Shown: positions 53,205 through 62,799, counted from the first letter of the stretch. The stretch is 64,000 bases of DNA from Microbispora hainanensis (GCF_036186745.1 NZ_CP108086.1:7812001-7876000); one strand, 5' to 3'. Notes: generated by a model from the letters alone, not told the origin. Program-made: numbers and translations.

Positions 53205-54872
53205 TCAGGGTGCCGGTCGGCCGTGAACCGCCTGTGACCGGAGGTAGGCGCGCCATCCCCCGTGCCCGGTGATGTCGGCCGCGCCCCGCAGCCCTTCGGG
53301 GGCGCAGAGGAAGCCCGGCACGTTCGCGCCGTCGGCCAGCTCGACCTGGCCGAACGTCATCGGGCGGGGAAGGGCCGCGAGCATGTCGCCCAGCCCTTCG
53401 GCGGGCAGCTCCCACACCTCGCACTCGATGGCCGCGCCGCCTTCGGCGACCCGTACGAGCCCGGGTTTGGGCGGGTCGGTGGCCAGGGCGTGCAGCCGAT
53501 AACGCGCGGCGGTCGTGGAGGCGGCCACCAGGCGGGCGCCGCGCGTGGTGAGCTCGTGGTTGAGCGGCTGTCCCGACAGGTGCGCGCCGACCACCGCGAG
53601 CCGTACGACCGGCTGGAGCAGCCGGGCGATGGCGGCCAGGTCGTCGTCGGCGTGGGCCCGGCCGACGAGCATGACGCCGTACGGCAGGCCGTCCACCTGC
53701 CCGGCCGGTATGGCAAGCGCGCACATGTCGAAGAGGTTGACGAAGTTGGTGAAGCGGCCGAGGTCGCTGTTGACGCCGACGGGGTCGGCCGCGACCTGTG
53801 CCGGCGTGGGATGGCGCGGGGTGACCGGCAGGAGCAGCGCGTCGCGGTCGCCCAGCAGGGAGAAGGCCCGCTCCCGCAGCTCCGCGAGCCGTTCCCGGTC
53901 GGCGAACAGGCGGTGGGCGGGCAGGTCGCGGGCGGCGGTGATGATGGAGGCGACGACCGGATCCAGGTCGGGGCCGCCCTTCTCGACGAACGCGCCGACG
54001 GCGGTGTAGCGCTCGGCGACGAACGCCCCCTGGTAGAGCAGCGCGGCGGCCTCCAGGAAGGGGCCGGGGTCGATCGGGCCGGTCTCCACGCCCGCCCAGG
54101 CCAGCCGTCCCGCCGTCGCCTCGAACGCCTCGGCCCAGCCCGGGGCCAGCGGGCCGAGATCGGCGGTGGCGGGCACGGCCACCCGCCACGGCCCTGTACG
54201 GCGGGCCGGACGGGACGCGGGCCGTGCGGAGGAGCCGGTCATCATGGCCAGTGCCCGCTGGGCCTCGGGGAGCGTGCGGGCGAAGACGCTGACGCAGTCG
54301 AGGCTCCGGCAGGCAGGCACCACGCCGTCCGCAGAGATCAGGCCACGGGTCGGCTTGATCCCCACGATGCCGTTGAAGGCGGCCGGAACCCGGCCCGAGC
54401 CCGCGGTGTCGGTGCCGAGCGCGAGGTCGGCCAGGCCGAGTGCGACGGCGACCGCCGAGCCCGAGCTGGATCCCCCGGAGATCCGGGCCGGGTCCGTGGC
54501 GGCGCGCACCGCGCCGTACGGGCTGCGGGTGCCCACGAGCCCGGTGGCGAACTGGTCCAGGTTGGTGGTGCCGAGCACGATCGCGCCGGCCTCGCGCAGG
54601 GCGGCCACGGCGGGGGCGTCGGCGTCCGGGAGGTAGGCGTAGGAGGGGCAGCCCGCGGTGGTCGGCAGTCCGGCCACGTCGATGTTGCCCTTCACCGCCA
54701 GCAGGCGGCCCGCGAGGGGAAGGGGTTCGCCGCCCGCCACCCGGGCGTCCACGGCGGCGGCCTCGTCCTCAACGTCGGCCTGCGGCCGCAGGTCGATCCA
54801 GATCTCCGGACGGCCGGTCTCGGCGATCCGCGCGTAGGCCCTGCGGACCCGGTCCAGTGCCGTCTCAGCCAC
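53205..54872 (-). CDS. atzF: Allophanate hydrolase
   Basis: A 555-residue amidase-signature enzyme from the GTG at 54872 (GAGGAG five bases upstream); a GTG at 54878 also exists. The triad is visible: Lys in LLAVKGNIDVAGLPTTAGCP, and the Gly/Ser stretch RISGGSSSGSAVAVALGLADLALGTDTAGSGRVPAAFNG with cis-Ser and nucleophile Ser. NGIVGIKPTRGLIS follows. The C-terminal domain (VGAHLSGQPLNHELTTRGARLVAAS) is the allophanate-specific lobe. It splits allophanate to two ammonia and two carbon dioxide. It overlaps the 3' end of the urea carboxylase gene, the preceding step. Confidence 0.95.
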   Translation of the reverse strand: MAETALDRVRRAYARIAETGRPEIWIDLRPQADVEDEAAAVDARVAGGEPLPLAGRLLAVKGNIDVAGLPTTAGCPSYAYLPDADAPAVAALREAGAIVLGTTNLDQFATGLVGTRSPYGAVRAATDPARISGGSSSGSAVAVALGLADLALGTDTAGSGRVPAAFNGIVGIKPTRGLISADGVVPACRSLDCVSVFARTLPEAQRALAMMTGSSARPASRPARRTGPWRVAVPATADLGPLAPGWAEAFEATAGRLAWAGVETGPIDPGPFLEAAALLYQGAFVAERYTAVGAFVEKGGPDLDPVVASIITAARDLPAHRLFADRERLAELRERAFSLLGDRDALLLPVTPRHPTPAQVAADPVGVNSDLGRFTNFVNLFDMCALAIPAGQVDGLPYGVMLVGRAHADDDLAAIARLLQPVVRLAVVGAHLSGQPLNHELTTRGARLVAASTTAARYRLHALATDPPKPGLVRVAEGGAAIECEVWELPAEGLGDMLAALPRPMTFGQVELADGANVPGFLCAPEGLRGAADITGHGGWRAYLRSQAVHGRPAP

Positions 54873-57800
54873 GATCACTCCTCAGCACCACCATCGGGAC
54901 GCCCGCCTCGACCTGCTCGCCGGGCCTGACCAGGACGCGTTCGACCACGCCGTCCTCCGGGGCCAGGACGGCGGACTCCATCTTCATCGCCTCCAGCACG
55001 ATCAGCGGTTCCCCCTCGGCGACCCGCCTGCCGGGTGTGACGCCGATCTGCCAGACGCTCGCGGCGAACTCCGCCTCCACCACCCGGCAGCCCGGCGGGA
55101 CGTCCAGCTCGGTCTCGGCCGGGCCCGGTGGCTGCTCCGCGCGGTCGAACTCGCCCGCCGCCTGCCAGGCCGCGCGCTCGGCCGCGAAGGCGGCGGCCTG
55201 CCGTTCGCGGAAGGCCGCGATGGAGCCGGCGTGCTCGTCGAGGAAGCGGCGATAGTCGGCGAGCCGGAACACTCCTTCTTCGATCTTGGGTTCGAGGCGC
55301 CCGGCCGCCAGGTCGGCGCGCAGTTCGAGCAGCTCTTCGGCCGTCACCGGATACCAGCGGATCCGGTCGAAGAAGCGCAGCAGCCAGGGCGAGCCGGGCT
55401 CGAACGCGCCGCGCTGCTGCCAGCTCGACCACACCTGCGTGGTGCGGTCGACGAACTGGTAGCCGCCCGGTCCCTCCATGCCGTAGATGCACAGGTACGC
55501 GCCGCCGATGCCGACGGAGTTCTCGGCGGTCCAGGTGCGGGCGGGGTTGTACTTGGTCGTGACCAGGCGGTGCCGGGGATCGAGCGGGGTGGCCACGGGC
55601 GCGCCGAGATAGACGTCGCCGAGCCCGAGGACGAGATATTCGGCGTCGAAGACGATGCGATGGACCTCGGCCTCGTCCTCCAGGCCGTTCACCCGCCGGA
55701 TGAACTCGATGTTCGACGGGCACCAGGGCGCGTCGTCGCGCACGCCCGCCATGTAGCGGGCGATGGCCTCCCGGGTGGCGGGATCGTCCCACGACAGGGG
55801 CAGGTGGACGACGCGGCTGGGCACCTCCAGCTCCCCGGTGGGCGGCAGACCGGCCTCGATGTGGAGCAGTTCGACCAGCAGGTCGCGCTGCGAGAGCACG
55901 GCCGGGTCGAGATGGACCTGAAGCGACCGGATGCCGGGGGTGAGGTCGACGACACCAGGCAGGTCGCGGGCGGCGACCGCCTCCGACAGCGCGTGCACCC
56001 GCATGCGCAGGCCCAGGTCGAGCTCCATCGGGCCATACTCGACGAGGATGTTGTCGTCGCCGCTGCGCCGGTAGGTGACGGCGGGCCGCTCGCCGGTCTC
56101 GGGGAGACGGTGCAGCACGCCGCCGTCGCCGGGGACGCCGATCGCGGGCGGCACGGGGACGAAGGTGACGGTGTCTCCCGGCCGGAGCTGGCCGAGTTTC
56201 CAGCGTTCCGAGGTGACGACGGTCGCCGGGCACACGAACCCGCCGAGCGAGGGGCCGTCGGGGCCGAGCACGACCGGCATGTCGCCGGTGTAGTCCACCG
56301 CGCCCACCGAATAGGGGGTGTCGTGGATGTTGGACGGATGCAGTCCCGCCTCTCCCCCGTCGAGGCGGGCCCAGCGCGGTTTGGGGCCGACCAGGCGGAC
56401 GCCGGTGCGCGCGGAGTTGTGGTGGACCTTCCACTGGGCGGCGTAGAAGTCGCGGATGTCCTCGTCGGTGAAGAACTCGGGGTTGGCGTGCGGGCCCTCG
56501 ACCACGCCGATCCGCCAGGCGTGCCCGAACTCGGGCCGCTCCGCCAGGGTTACACCACCGTCCGCGCCGCCGTCGTAGAGGCGGCCCCCGTGAAGGACGT
56601 CACCCGCGCGCAGGGCCCGGCCGCCGTGGCCGCCGAACCCGCCGAGCGTGAACGTCGCGGCGCTGCCCAGATAGGCGGGCACGTCGAACCCGCCCGCGAC
56701 GAGCAGGTAGACCCGCAGCCCCGGCCCTTCGGCGGCGCCGATGTCCAGCACGCCGCCGGCGGGCACGGTGACCGGCTCCCACTGCGGCACCGGCGTGCCG
56801 TCCACGGTGACGGGCGTGGGCGCGCCGGTGACGCAGACGGTGGCGGCGTGGCTGAAGCGCAGCGCCGGGCCCCGCAGCGTGCACTCCAGGCCGGGCGCGC
56901 CGGGGTCGTTGCCGAGGACGGCGTTGCCATATCTGAAGGAGCGGTCGTCCATCGGTCCGGACGGCGGCACGCCCACCTGCCAGTAGCCGGCGCGTCCCGG
57001 CCAGTCCTGAACGGTCGTGAGCGTGCCGGGGCGCACCACCTCGACGCGCCGGGAGCCGTCGGCGAGCCCGGCCAGGGTGGCGGTGCCGTGCGTTGCCGCC
57101 CGTACGGAGGGGTCGCCGGCGGCGGCGCGCAGCAGCCCGACGTTGGTCTCGACGCCGTCGATCCTGGTCTCGGCCAGCGCCGCGGCCAGCCGGTCGAGTG
57201 CCTGTTCCCGGTCGGCGCCGTGCGCGATCACCTTGGCGAGCAGCGGGTCGTAGGCGCTGCTCACCTGGGTGCCCGTCTCGACCCAGCCGTCGACCCGTAC
57301 GCCCGGGGGGAACGAGACGTGGGTGAGCAGGCCCGCGCTGGGCCGGTGGTCGCGGCTAGGGTCCTCGGCGTAGACCCGGGCCTCGACGGCGTGGCCGACG
57401 GCCACGGGCGGGGTGCGCAGGGCGGCGTGCACGTGCCCCGCGTCGCCCTGGGCCAGGCGCAGCATCCACTCGACCAGGTCGACGCCGTAGATCGCCTCGG
57501 TGACCGGGTGCTCCACCTGGAGACGGGTGTTGACCTCCAGGAAGTACGGCTCGGCGCGCACGGGGTCGTAGATGAACTCGACGGTGCCGGCCGACCGGTA
57601 GCGCACGGAGGCGCACAGACCGGCGGCGCTGTCCGCGAGCCTGGCCCGCACGGCCGGCGGCAGGCCGGGCGCGGGTGCCTCCTCCAGCACCTTCTGGTGG
57701 CGCCGCTGCAGCGAGCAGTCGCGGTCGCCGAGCGCGACGACGTTGCCCATGCCGTCGCCGAAGACCTGCACCTCGACATGCCGGCCCCCCTCGACCAGGC

Positions 57801-58395
57801 GCTCCAGGAACAGCCCGGCCGAGGCGAAGCTCGCGGCGGCCGTACGCTCGACGCTCTGCCACGCCTGGGCCAGCTCGCCGGCGTCGCGGCAGGCGCGCAT
57901 GCCGATGCCGCCGCCTCCGCCGGTGGCCTTGAGCATGACCGGATAGCCGATGTCGCTCGCGGCGTCCAGGGCCGCGTCGAGGTCGGGGAGCAGGCCGGTG
58001 CCGGGGAGCAGGGGCACCCCGGCCGCCTCGGCGGCGGCGCGGGCGGTGTGCTTGGCCCCGAACAGGTCGAGCTGCTCGGGAGTGGGACCGACGAAGGCCA
58101 GCCCTGCGGCCTCGACCCGGCGCGCGAAGGCGGCGTCCTCCGACAGGAAGCCGTAACCGGGGTGGACGGCGTCCGCGCCGCTGTCCAGGGCGGCCCGCAG
58201 CACCCGGTCGGCATCGAGGTAGCTCTCCCTGGCCGGAGCGGGGCCGAGCCGTACGGCGTGGTCGGCCAGGCGGACGTGGGCGGCGCCCCGGTCGGCGTCG
58301 GAGTAGACGGCGACCGTGCGCAGCCCGAGGCGGCGGGCGGTGGCGATGACGCGGACGGCGATCTCGCCCCGGTTGGCGACGAGGAGGGTGTTCAT
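54865..58395 (-). CDS. uca: Urea carboxylase (biotin-dependent)
   Basis: A 1176-residue protein with the complete four-part layout. Biotin carboxylase (about 1-450) has TLLVANRGEIAVRVIATARRLG, ATGGGGGIGMRAC (ATP-grasp) and VEFIYDPVRAEPYFLEVNTRLQVEHPVTEAIYGVDLVEWML. The AHS2/KipA-like (about 465-740) and AHS1/KipI-like (about 780-1000) carboxyltransferase domains follow. A C-terminal biotinyl domain holds VLEAMKMESAVLAPEDG, with biotin on Lys1138. It carboxylates urea to allophanate using ATP and bicarbonate. The ATG at 58395 overlaps the stop of the preceding associated gene (ATGA). Confidence 0.95.
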   Translation of the reverse strand: MNTLLVANRGEIAVRVIATARRLGLRTVAVYSDADRGAAHVRLADHAVRLGPAPARESYLDADRVLRAALDSGADAVHPGYGFLSEDAAFARRVEAAGLAFVGPTPEQLDLFGAKHTARAAAEAAGVPLLPGTGLLPDLDAALDAASDIGYPVMLKATGGGGGIGMRACRDAGELAQAWQSVERTAAASFASAGLFLERLVEGGRHVEVQVFGDGMGNVVALGDRDCSLQRRHQKVLEEAPAPGLPPAVRARLADSAAGLCASVRYRSAGTVEFIYDPVRAEPYFLEVNTRLQVEHPVTEAIYGVDLVEWMLRLAQGDAGHVHAALRTPPVAVGHAVEARVYAEDPSRDHRPSAGLLTHVSFPPGVRVDGWVETGTQVSSAYDPLLAKVIAHGADREQALDRLAAALAETRIDGVETNVGLLRAAAGDPSVRAATHGTATLAGLADGSRRVEVVRPGTLTTVQDWPGRAGYWQVGVPPSGPMDDRSFRYGNAVLGNDPGAPGLECTLRGPALRFSHAATVCVTGAPTPVTVDGTPVPQWEPVTVPAGGVLDIGAAEGPGLRVYLLVAGGFDVPAYLGSAATFTLGGFGGHGGRALRAGDVLHGGRLYDGGADGGVTLAERPEFGHAWRIGVVEGPHANPEFFTDEDIRDFYAAQWKVHHNSARTGVRLVGPKPRWARLDGGEAGLHPSNIHDTPYSVGAVDYTGDMPVVLGPDGPSLGGFVCPATVVTSERWKLGQLRPGDTVTFVPVPPAIGVPGDGGVLHRLPETGERPAVTYRRSGDDNILVEYGPMELDLGLRMRVHALSEAVAARDLPGVVDLTPGIRSLQVHLDPAVLSQRDLLVELLHIEAGLPPTGELEVPSRVVHLPLSWDDPATREAIARYMAGVRDDAPWCPSNIEFIRRVNGLEDEAEVHRIVFDAEYLVLGLGDVYLGAPVATPLDPRHRLVTTKYNPARTWTAENSVGIGGAYLCIYGMEGPGGYQFVDRTTQVWSSWQQRGAFEPGSPWLLRFFDRIRWYPVTAEELLELRADLAAGRLEPKIEEGVFRLADYRRFLDEHAGSIAAFRERQAAAFAAERAAWQAAGEFDRAEQPPGPAETELDVPPGCRVVEAEFAASVWQIGVTPGRRVAEGEPLIVLEAMKMESAVLAPEDGVVERVLVRPGEQVEAGVPMVVLRSDRG

Positions 58396-59003
58396 CGCAC
58401 CGTCATCCGTACGGGCGTGGGATCGAAGCCGTTGCACGGGTTGTTGATCTGCGGGCAGTTGGAGACCAGGACCAGCACGTCGGTCTCGGCGCGCAGGGTG
58501 ACCGCGAGGCCGGGAGCGGAGATGCCGTCCACGATGCCGAGCGTGCCGTCGGCCTCGACCGGGACGTTCATGAACCAGTTGATGTTGCTGACCAGGTCGC
58601 GCTTGCCGAGCCCGTGGCGGCTGCCCTCGATGAGGAAGTTCTCGACGCAGGCGTGCTGGGAGTAGGTGTGGTGCCCGTAGCGCAGGGTGTTGGACTCCTT
58701 GGAGCAGGCGCCGCCGACGGTGTCGTGGCGGCCGCAGGTGTCCGCGACGACGGTCATCAGCGGGGTGTGCTCGTTCGACAGCAGCACGCTGCCGGTGGTG
58801 AGGAAGATGTTGCCCTGGGCGTGGATGGTGTCGGGGGCGCTGTAGCGCACGGCCGTGTCGTGCGCGTCGTACAGCAGGAAGTCGACCGCCTGGTTGCCGC
58901 CGAGGTCGGTGATGGTCAGCTCCTGCCCGGCGCGGATGACGGCCGACCAGGGGGCGCGGGCGGCGACGGTGACGTCGAGCACGGACGTGTCGGTGAGGGT
59001 CAT
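58392..59003 (-). CDS. Urea amidolyase associated protein UAAP2
   Basis: A 203-residue DUF1989-type protein from the ATG at 59003 (GAGGTGA upstream). Family marks are IRAGQELTITDLGGNQAVDFLLYDAHD, SAPDTIHAQGNIFLTTGSVLLSNEHTPLMTVV, CGRHDTVGGACSKESNTLRYG and NINWFMNVPVEADG. UAAP2 always accompanies UAAP1 beside urea carboxylase. Cys-x-x-H-D (CGRHDT) suggests metal or substrate contact; related proteins are carboxyguanidine deiminase components. Its stop overlaps the urea carboxylase start, and its start overlaps the UAAP1 stop, so the four genes are translated as a unit. Confidence 0.93.
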   Translation of the reverse strand: MTLTDTSVLDVTVAARAPWSAVIRAGQELTITDLGGNQAVDFLLYDAHDTAVRYSAPDTIHAQGNIFLTTGSVLLSNEHTPLMTVVADTCGRHDTVGGACSKESNTLRYGHHTYSQHACVENFLIEGSRHGLGKRDLVSNINWFMNVPVEADGTLGIVDGISAPGLAVTLRAETDVLVLVSNCPQINNPCNGFDPTPVRMTVR

Positions 59004-59815
59004 CGGGTCACCTCGGCGGTGTTGAGGAAGGCGCGGCGGCCTTCGGGGCTCGCCTGCCACAGGGGGTCGTCGGGTGCGGTGGGCCGGGCGCGCCAGGCCA
59101 GGACCTCCAGCGGGGTGCAGGTGTAGGCGGGGCGCGGGTCGATGGGGTGCGCGGTGTTGGCGATGAGCACGACCAGCGGCATCTCGGCGCGCAGGGTGAC
59201 CGACGCGCCGGGCCCGGCCGAGCCGGTGAAGATCAGGCCGCCGTCGGGGCCGACCCTGACCCCCTGGAAGAAGGAGATCGACGGGGGCAGGTCCCGGGGC
59301 TGCAGGCCGTGCTTGGCGGCGGCCAGCGTGAACAGCTCCCGCCCGGCGGGGGACGCGCCCTGCGGCGAGCCGTCGCCGTACCGCTCGATGTTGCGCCGCA
59401 GGGTGGAGGTCCCGCAGATGGTGTCATGGCGGCCGGAGGTGTCGGCGACCATCGAGGCCAGCACGCGGCCCTGGTCCGACAGCAGCAGGTGGCCTTCGCC
59501 GATGTAGGCGTTCCACAGCACCTTGACGGTGTCGGCGACGTTGAGCCGTTCCCAGGGGCGGCCCTCGACGTAGAGCAGCAGGTGTGCGCAGGCGTCGCCG
59601 GCGAGGTCGGTGAGGCGCAGCTCGGTGCCCCGGGCCAGCACCTTGTGGGTGTAGCCGCCCCCGGCGACGGTCTCGGCCCACACGAGGTCGGCGGGGTCGA
59701 CGCCGTCCGGCGGGGCGGGCCAGTCGGAGGCCGGGAGCACCGGCATGGTGTCGCTCGTGGTGCCTTCCTGTGCTCGGGCGTGCTCGCGCGCGCCGTACGT
59801 CGTGCTGGTCGCCAT
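59000..59815 (-). CDS. Urea amidolyase associated protein UAAP1
   Basis: A 271-residue DUF1989-type partner of UAAP2. It shows YTHKVLARGTELRLTDLAGDACAHLLLYVEGRPWERLNVADTVKVLW, LLLSDQGRVLASMVADTSGRHDTICGTST and SISFFQGVRVGPDGGLIF. The ATG at 59815 has GGAGA seven bases upstream. It is the first gene of the operon; a palindrome lies 38 bases before it. Recent work on this gene set in other bacteria links UAAP1/2 and the carboxylase to guanidine carboxylation and carboxyguanidine deimination, so the true substrate could be guanidine rather than urea. Confidence 0.93.
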   Translation of the reverse strand: MATSTTYGAREHARAQEGTTSDTMPVLPASDWPAPPDGVDPADLVWAETVAGGGYTHKVLARGTELRLTDLAGDACAHLLLYVEGRPWERLNVADTVKVLWNAYIGEGHLLLSDQGRVLASMVADTSGRHDTICGTSTLRRNIERYGDGSPQGASPAGRELFTLAAAKHGLQPRDLPPSISFFQGVRVGPDGGLIFTGSAGPGASVTLRAEMPLVVLIANTAHPIDPRPAYTCTPLEVLAWRARPTAPDDPLWQASPEGRRAFLNTAEVTR

Positions 59816-59852
59816 GACGCGATCTCCTCGGGGGGTGGAAGTTCCGGGGGCG

Positions 59853-59876
59853 AATTTCTGTCGCGTGACAGAAATT
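59853..59876. promoter_or_regulatory. TetR-type operator before UAAP1 operon
   Basis: AATTTCTGTC and GACAGAAATT are perfect arms around GCGT. Nearly the same palindrome stands before the permease gene at 62159, pointing to one regulator, probably the TetR at 59976. Confidence 0.85.
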
Positions 59877-59975
59877 AGGCGGCGCATGTTTCCTCTCACG
59901 CGCCGCGACGTTTCCCATCCGTTACCGGAAGCGCACAGCGGCGGCGCCCGTCCGGAGGTGTGCGACGATCGTCCG

Positions 59976-60656
59976 GTGAGTGCCAGTTCCACCGTCAGAA
60001 GAGTCGGCAGGCCGCGAGCCGTCGAACGGCCCCGAAGTGAGCTGAGCCCCCGGGAGGAGATCCTGACGGCGGCGGCGGAGTTGTTCACGACGCACGGCTA
60101 CGCCGCGACCTCGACGCGGGCGATGGCCGAGCGGGCCGGGATCAGGCAGGCGTCGATCTACCACTATTTCGGCGGCAAGGAGGACATCCTCGCCGAACTG
60201 CTGGAGAGCACGGTGCGGCCCTCGCTGGAGACCGCCCGCGCTCTCACCGGCGGCACGCCGGAGCAGCGGCTGTGGGAGCTGTGCTACTGCGACGCCAGGC
60301 TGCTGTGCTCGGGCCCCCACAACCTGGGCGCGCTCTATCTGCTGCCCGAGGTGCACACCGAACGGTTCGCCGCCTTCCGCCGCATGCGCGACGAGCTCAA
60401 GGACACGTACGGCCGGCTGCTGGCGGAAACCTCCGCCGGAGCGGCGCTGACGCCCGCCGAGCGGGCGCTGCGCACCGATCTGCTGTTCGCGCTGATCGAG
60501 GGCGTCATCCTGATCCGCAGGGACGCTCCGGGCGAGATGGCCGCCGACGTCCTGGAGACGCTGGCGGCCGCCACCGCCGACGCGGCGCTACGCCTGGCCG
60601 GCGTTCCCGACGGGGATCTGCCCGGCCTGCGCGACACGGGCCGCGGGCCGGCGTAG
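59976..60656 (+). CDS. TetR family regulator of the urea/guanidine cluster
   Basis: A 226-residue repressor from the GTG at 59976. The HTH is SPREEILTAAAELFTTHGYAATSTRAMAERAGIRQASIYHYFGGKEDILAELLE. The C-terminal domain (LWELCYCDARLLCSGPHNLGALYLLPEVHTERFAAFRRMRDEL) resembles the actinomycete TetR group found beside urea carboxylase. It is divergent from UAAP1, with the operator between. Its 3' end overlaps the convergent permease gene by about 69 bases. Confidence 0.9.
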   Translation: MSASSTVRRVGRPRAVERPRSELSPREEILTAAAELFTTHGYAATSTRAMAERAGIRQASIYHYFGGKEDILAELLESTVRPSLETARALTGGTPEQRLWELCYCDARLLCSGPHNLGALYLLPEVHTERFAAFRRMRDELKDTYGRLLAETSAGAALTPAERALRTDLLFALIEGVILIRRDAPGEMAADVLETLAAATADAALRLAGVPDGDLPGLRDTGRGPA

Positions 60657-62136
60657 CCGCCGGTAGAGCGCGCCCAGGGCCACGACCGCCGCCAGGAAGA
60701 GCACGGTGAACCACTGGAAGAACCAGTGGCCGGTGATCGGCGCGTACACCTCGGCCCTCGGCCACGCCAGGTTGACCGCCATCGCCAGGCCGTAGCAGAG
60801 GGCCAGCGCGTTGACCGGCAGGCCCCAGCGGCCCATGCTGAACAGTCGGCTGCCGTCCTCGGCGAACCCGGCCGGCGCCCCGCCCCGCCAGCCGCCGCGC
60901 AGGCGCTGGAGCAGCAGCGGGCCCGTCACCATCGCGTACGCCAGGTAGAGCAGCACGATGCAGGTGGTGCCGATGGCCAGGAACGCCTCCGGAGAGGCGA
61001 AGTTGAGCAGCAGGATGGCCGCCGCGCCCATCCCGGTGACCAGCGCGGGCCCGGTCGGCATCCCGCTGCGGGGCGAGACCCTGGACAGCGCCTTCGACCA
61101 GGGCATCGCCCCGTCACGCGACATGGAGAACAGCATCCTGGTGGCGGCGGTCTGGATCGCCAGGGTCGCCACGGTGATCGCGAGCACGACGTCGGCCAGC
61201 AGCAGCTTGCCCACCCAGTCGCCCAGCCTGCTGGTGAGCACGTACGACAGGCCCTCGGAGGCCAGCCTCCCGTCGGTCAGGCTGGGCGCGGCGAGCAGAC
61301 CGGCGAACAGGATGAGCCCCCCCGAGCACCCCGGCCGCCGTGAGCGCGGTCAGGATCGTACGCGGCGCGACCCGCCGGGGGTTGCGGGTCTCCTCGCTCA
61401 GCTCCCCCGCGCTGTCGAACCCGATGAGGACGTAGGCGGCGGTGAACGAGCCGACCAGCAGCGCGCCGATGGCTCCGCCTTGCCCGCCGGTGCTGAGCGT
61501 GATGCCGGGGCCGTGCTCGGCGTGGGTGAGCAGCAGCACCACGATGAGCACCGCCCCGATGATCTCGGCGGTGACGCCGATCCCGTTGACCCGGGCGAGA
61601 ACGCGGTTGTCGACGACGTTGATGGTCGTGGTGAGCGCGAGCAGCACCAGGCCGAGGATCGCGGCGTTGGCCGCACCGGTGGCCGTCGTGGGCGTGGGGT
61701 CGCCGCCGACGAGCTGGAAGCCCGGCCAGATCGCGGGCAGCACGACCTGGAGGGCGAGCGCCGCCGCCGCGATCACCACGATCTGCCCGAGGATCATGAT
61801 CCACCCGGCGAACCAGCCGAACGCCGCCGTGCTGAGCCGCGTCGACCACTGGTAGATGGAGCCGGAGATCGGATAGCGGGCCGCCAGCTCGGCGAAGTTG
61901 AGGGCGACCAGGATCTGCCCGGCCAGCACCACGGGCCAGGTCCAGAAGAAGGCGGGGCCTCCGAAGGCGTACCCGAACGCGAAGAACTGGAAGACCGTGG
62001 TCAGCACGGAGATGAAGGAGAATCCGGCGGCGAAGGAGGCGTACCTGCCCATGCTGCGGTGCAGCTCCTGGCGGTAGCCGAACGTCTGCAGGGCGCTCTC
62101 GTCGGTGGGGGGCGAGGAAGGGACGGTGACGGCCAT
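60588..62136 (-). pseudogene. APC-type urea/guanidine-cluster permease, frameshifted
   Basis: An amino acid-polyamine-organocation permease of the kind beside urea carboxylases. The first frame (62136 to about 61325) gives MAVTVPSSPPTDESALQTFGYRQELHRSMGRYASFAAGFSF through AAGVLGG, the second (from about 61325 down to 60588) LILFAGLLAAPSLTDG through TRMLFSMSRDGAMPW to the tail. They join at a run of seven G (minus strand; 61317-61323). Removing one G restores a single reading of about 515 codons with twelve membrane helices. Either a recent +1 mutation or a sequencing error explains it. It would import the substrate of the carboxylase. Confidence 0.85.
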
Positions 62137-62158
62137 CGGGGCTCCGGGCGCTGGGGGG

Positions 62159-62180
62159 ATTTCTGTCGATTGACAGATAT
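62159..62180. promoter_or_regulatory. Second operator, before the permease gene
   Basis: ATTTCTGTC and GACAGATAT flank GATT, matching the UAAP1 operator apart from one arm base and the centre. It is 22 bases upstream of the permease ATG. Confidence 0.8.
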
Positions 62181-62269
62181 GTACGGGGCCGTCGTTTCCC
62201 CGGCGTCACGCGCGCGTTCATCCGCCGTAACGCATCCCTCACCGCCCGACCGTCGCTCGCCCGCTGCGG

Positions 62270-62600
62270 GCATCCCCTGATCGGTCCGCACAGCGGGGCC
62301 TGCTCGGGCAGGTCGTTGCCGAGGCGCAGCTCGGCGCGCACCCGGCCCGGCCGGGCCGGGACGGTGAACTCGATCGCCCCGCCGCGCGTGAGGTGCTGGT
62401 CGAGCGGCGTCCGGCCATCGGCGACGACGCGCAGCGAGCCGTCGGTGAGCGCGTCGAGCGAGCGCACGCGCGGCGCCTCACCCGGACGTCGCCGCCGATG
62501 ACGGACACGAAGTGTCCGCCCCGCTTGGCCTCGATACACGTTCCACCCTTCATGCGGGCGATGACCGCCGGGTGGCCTGGACCTGAACGTCGGGCGAGGC
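62270..62600 (-). pseudogene. Possible decayed gene remnant
   Basis: On this strand two frames carry protein-like pieces: GTCIEAKRGGHFVSVIGGDVR and, shifted, VRSLDALTDGSLRVVADGRTPLDQ continuing into RGGAIEFTVPARPGRVRAELRLGN. Codon bias is gene-like but no complete frame exists. The pieces recall the C-terminal beta domain of PHP/CehA-type hydrolases. I cannot name it with confidence. Confidence 0.3.
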
Positions 62601-62717
62601 CTTGTCTCATGGACTCGCGCCGGTGGCGGCTGACTCGTCATGGCCAGGAAGTGCTGGAGCACGCGGAGCCGGACAGCATGCGCCACAGGCTCTGCCGACG
62701 CCACATGTGAGGCCGGC

Positions 62718-62756
62718 CTTCATCGTGCGCCTTCATCGTGCGCCTTCATCGTGCTC
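62718..62756. repeat. Three 13-bp tandem repeats
   Basis: CTTCATCGTGCGC repeats three times head to tail (last unit ends CTC), just downstream of the methyltransferase stop. Confidence 0.85.
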
Positions 62757-62799
62757 AGTGCGCCGCGCGCACCATAGTGCTCAGTGCGCCGCGCGCACC
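62751..62799. repeat. 23-bp duplication of the methyltransferase 3' end
   Basis: GTGCTCAGTGCGCCGCGCGC plus ACC occurs at 62751 and 62777, separated by ATA. The right copy includes the stop and last codons (VRAAH) of the methyltransferase gene; the left copy lies beyond the stop. Confidence 0.85.

Noticed and set aside
55231-58665. A plus-strand open frame of over 1100 codons
   Set aside because: It is antisense to urea carboxylase and arises from GC-rich codon bias; its composition (R/G/V/D-rich, no domains) is that of a shadow frame.
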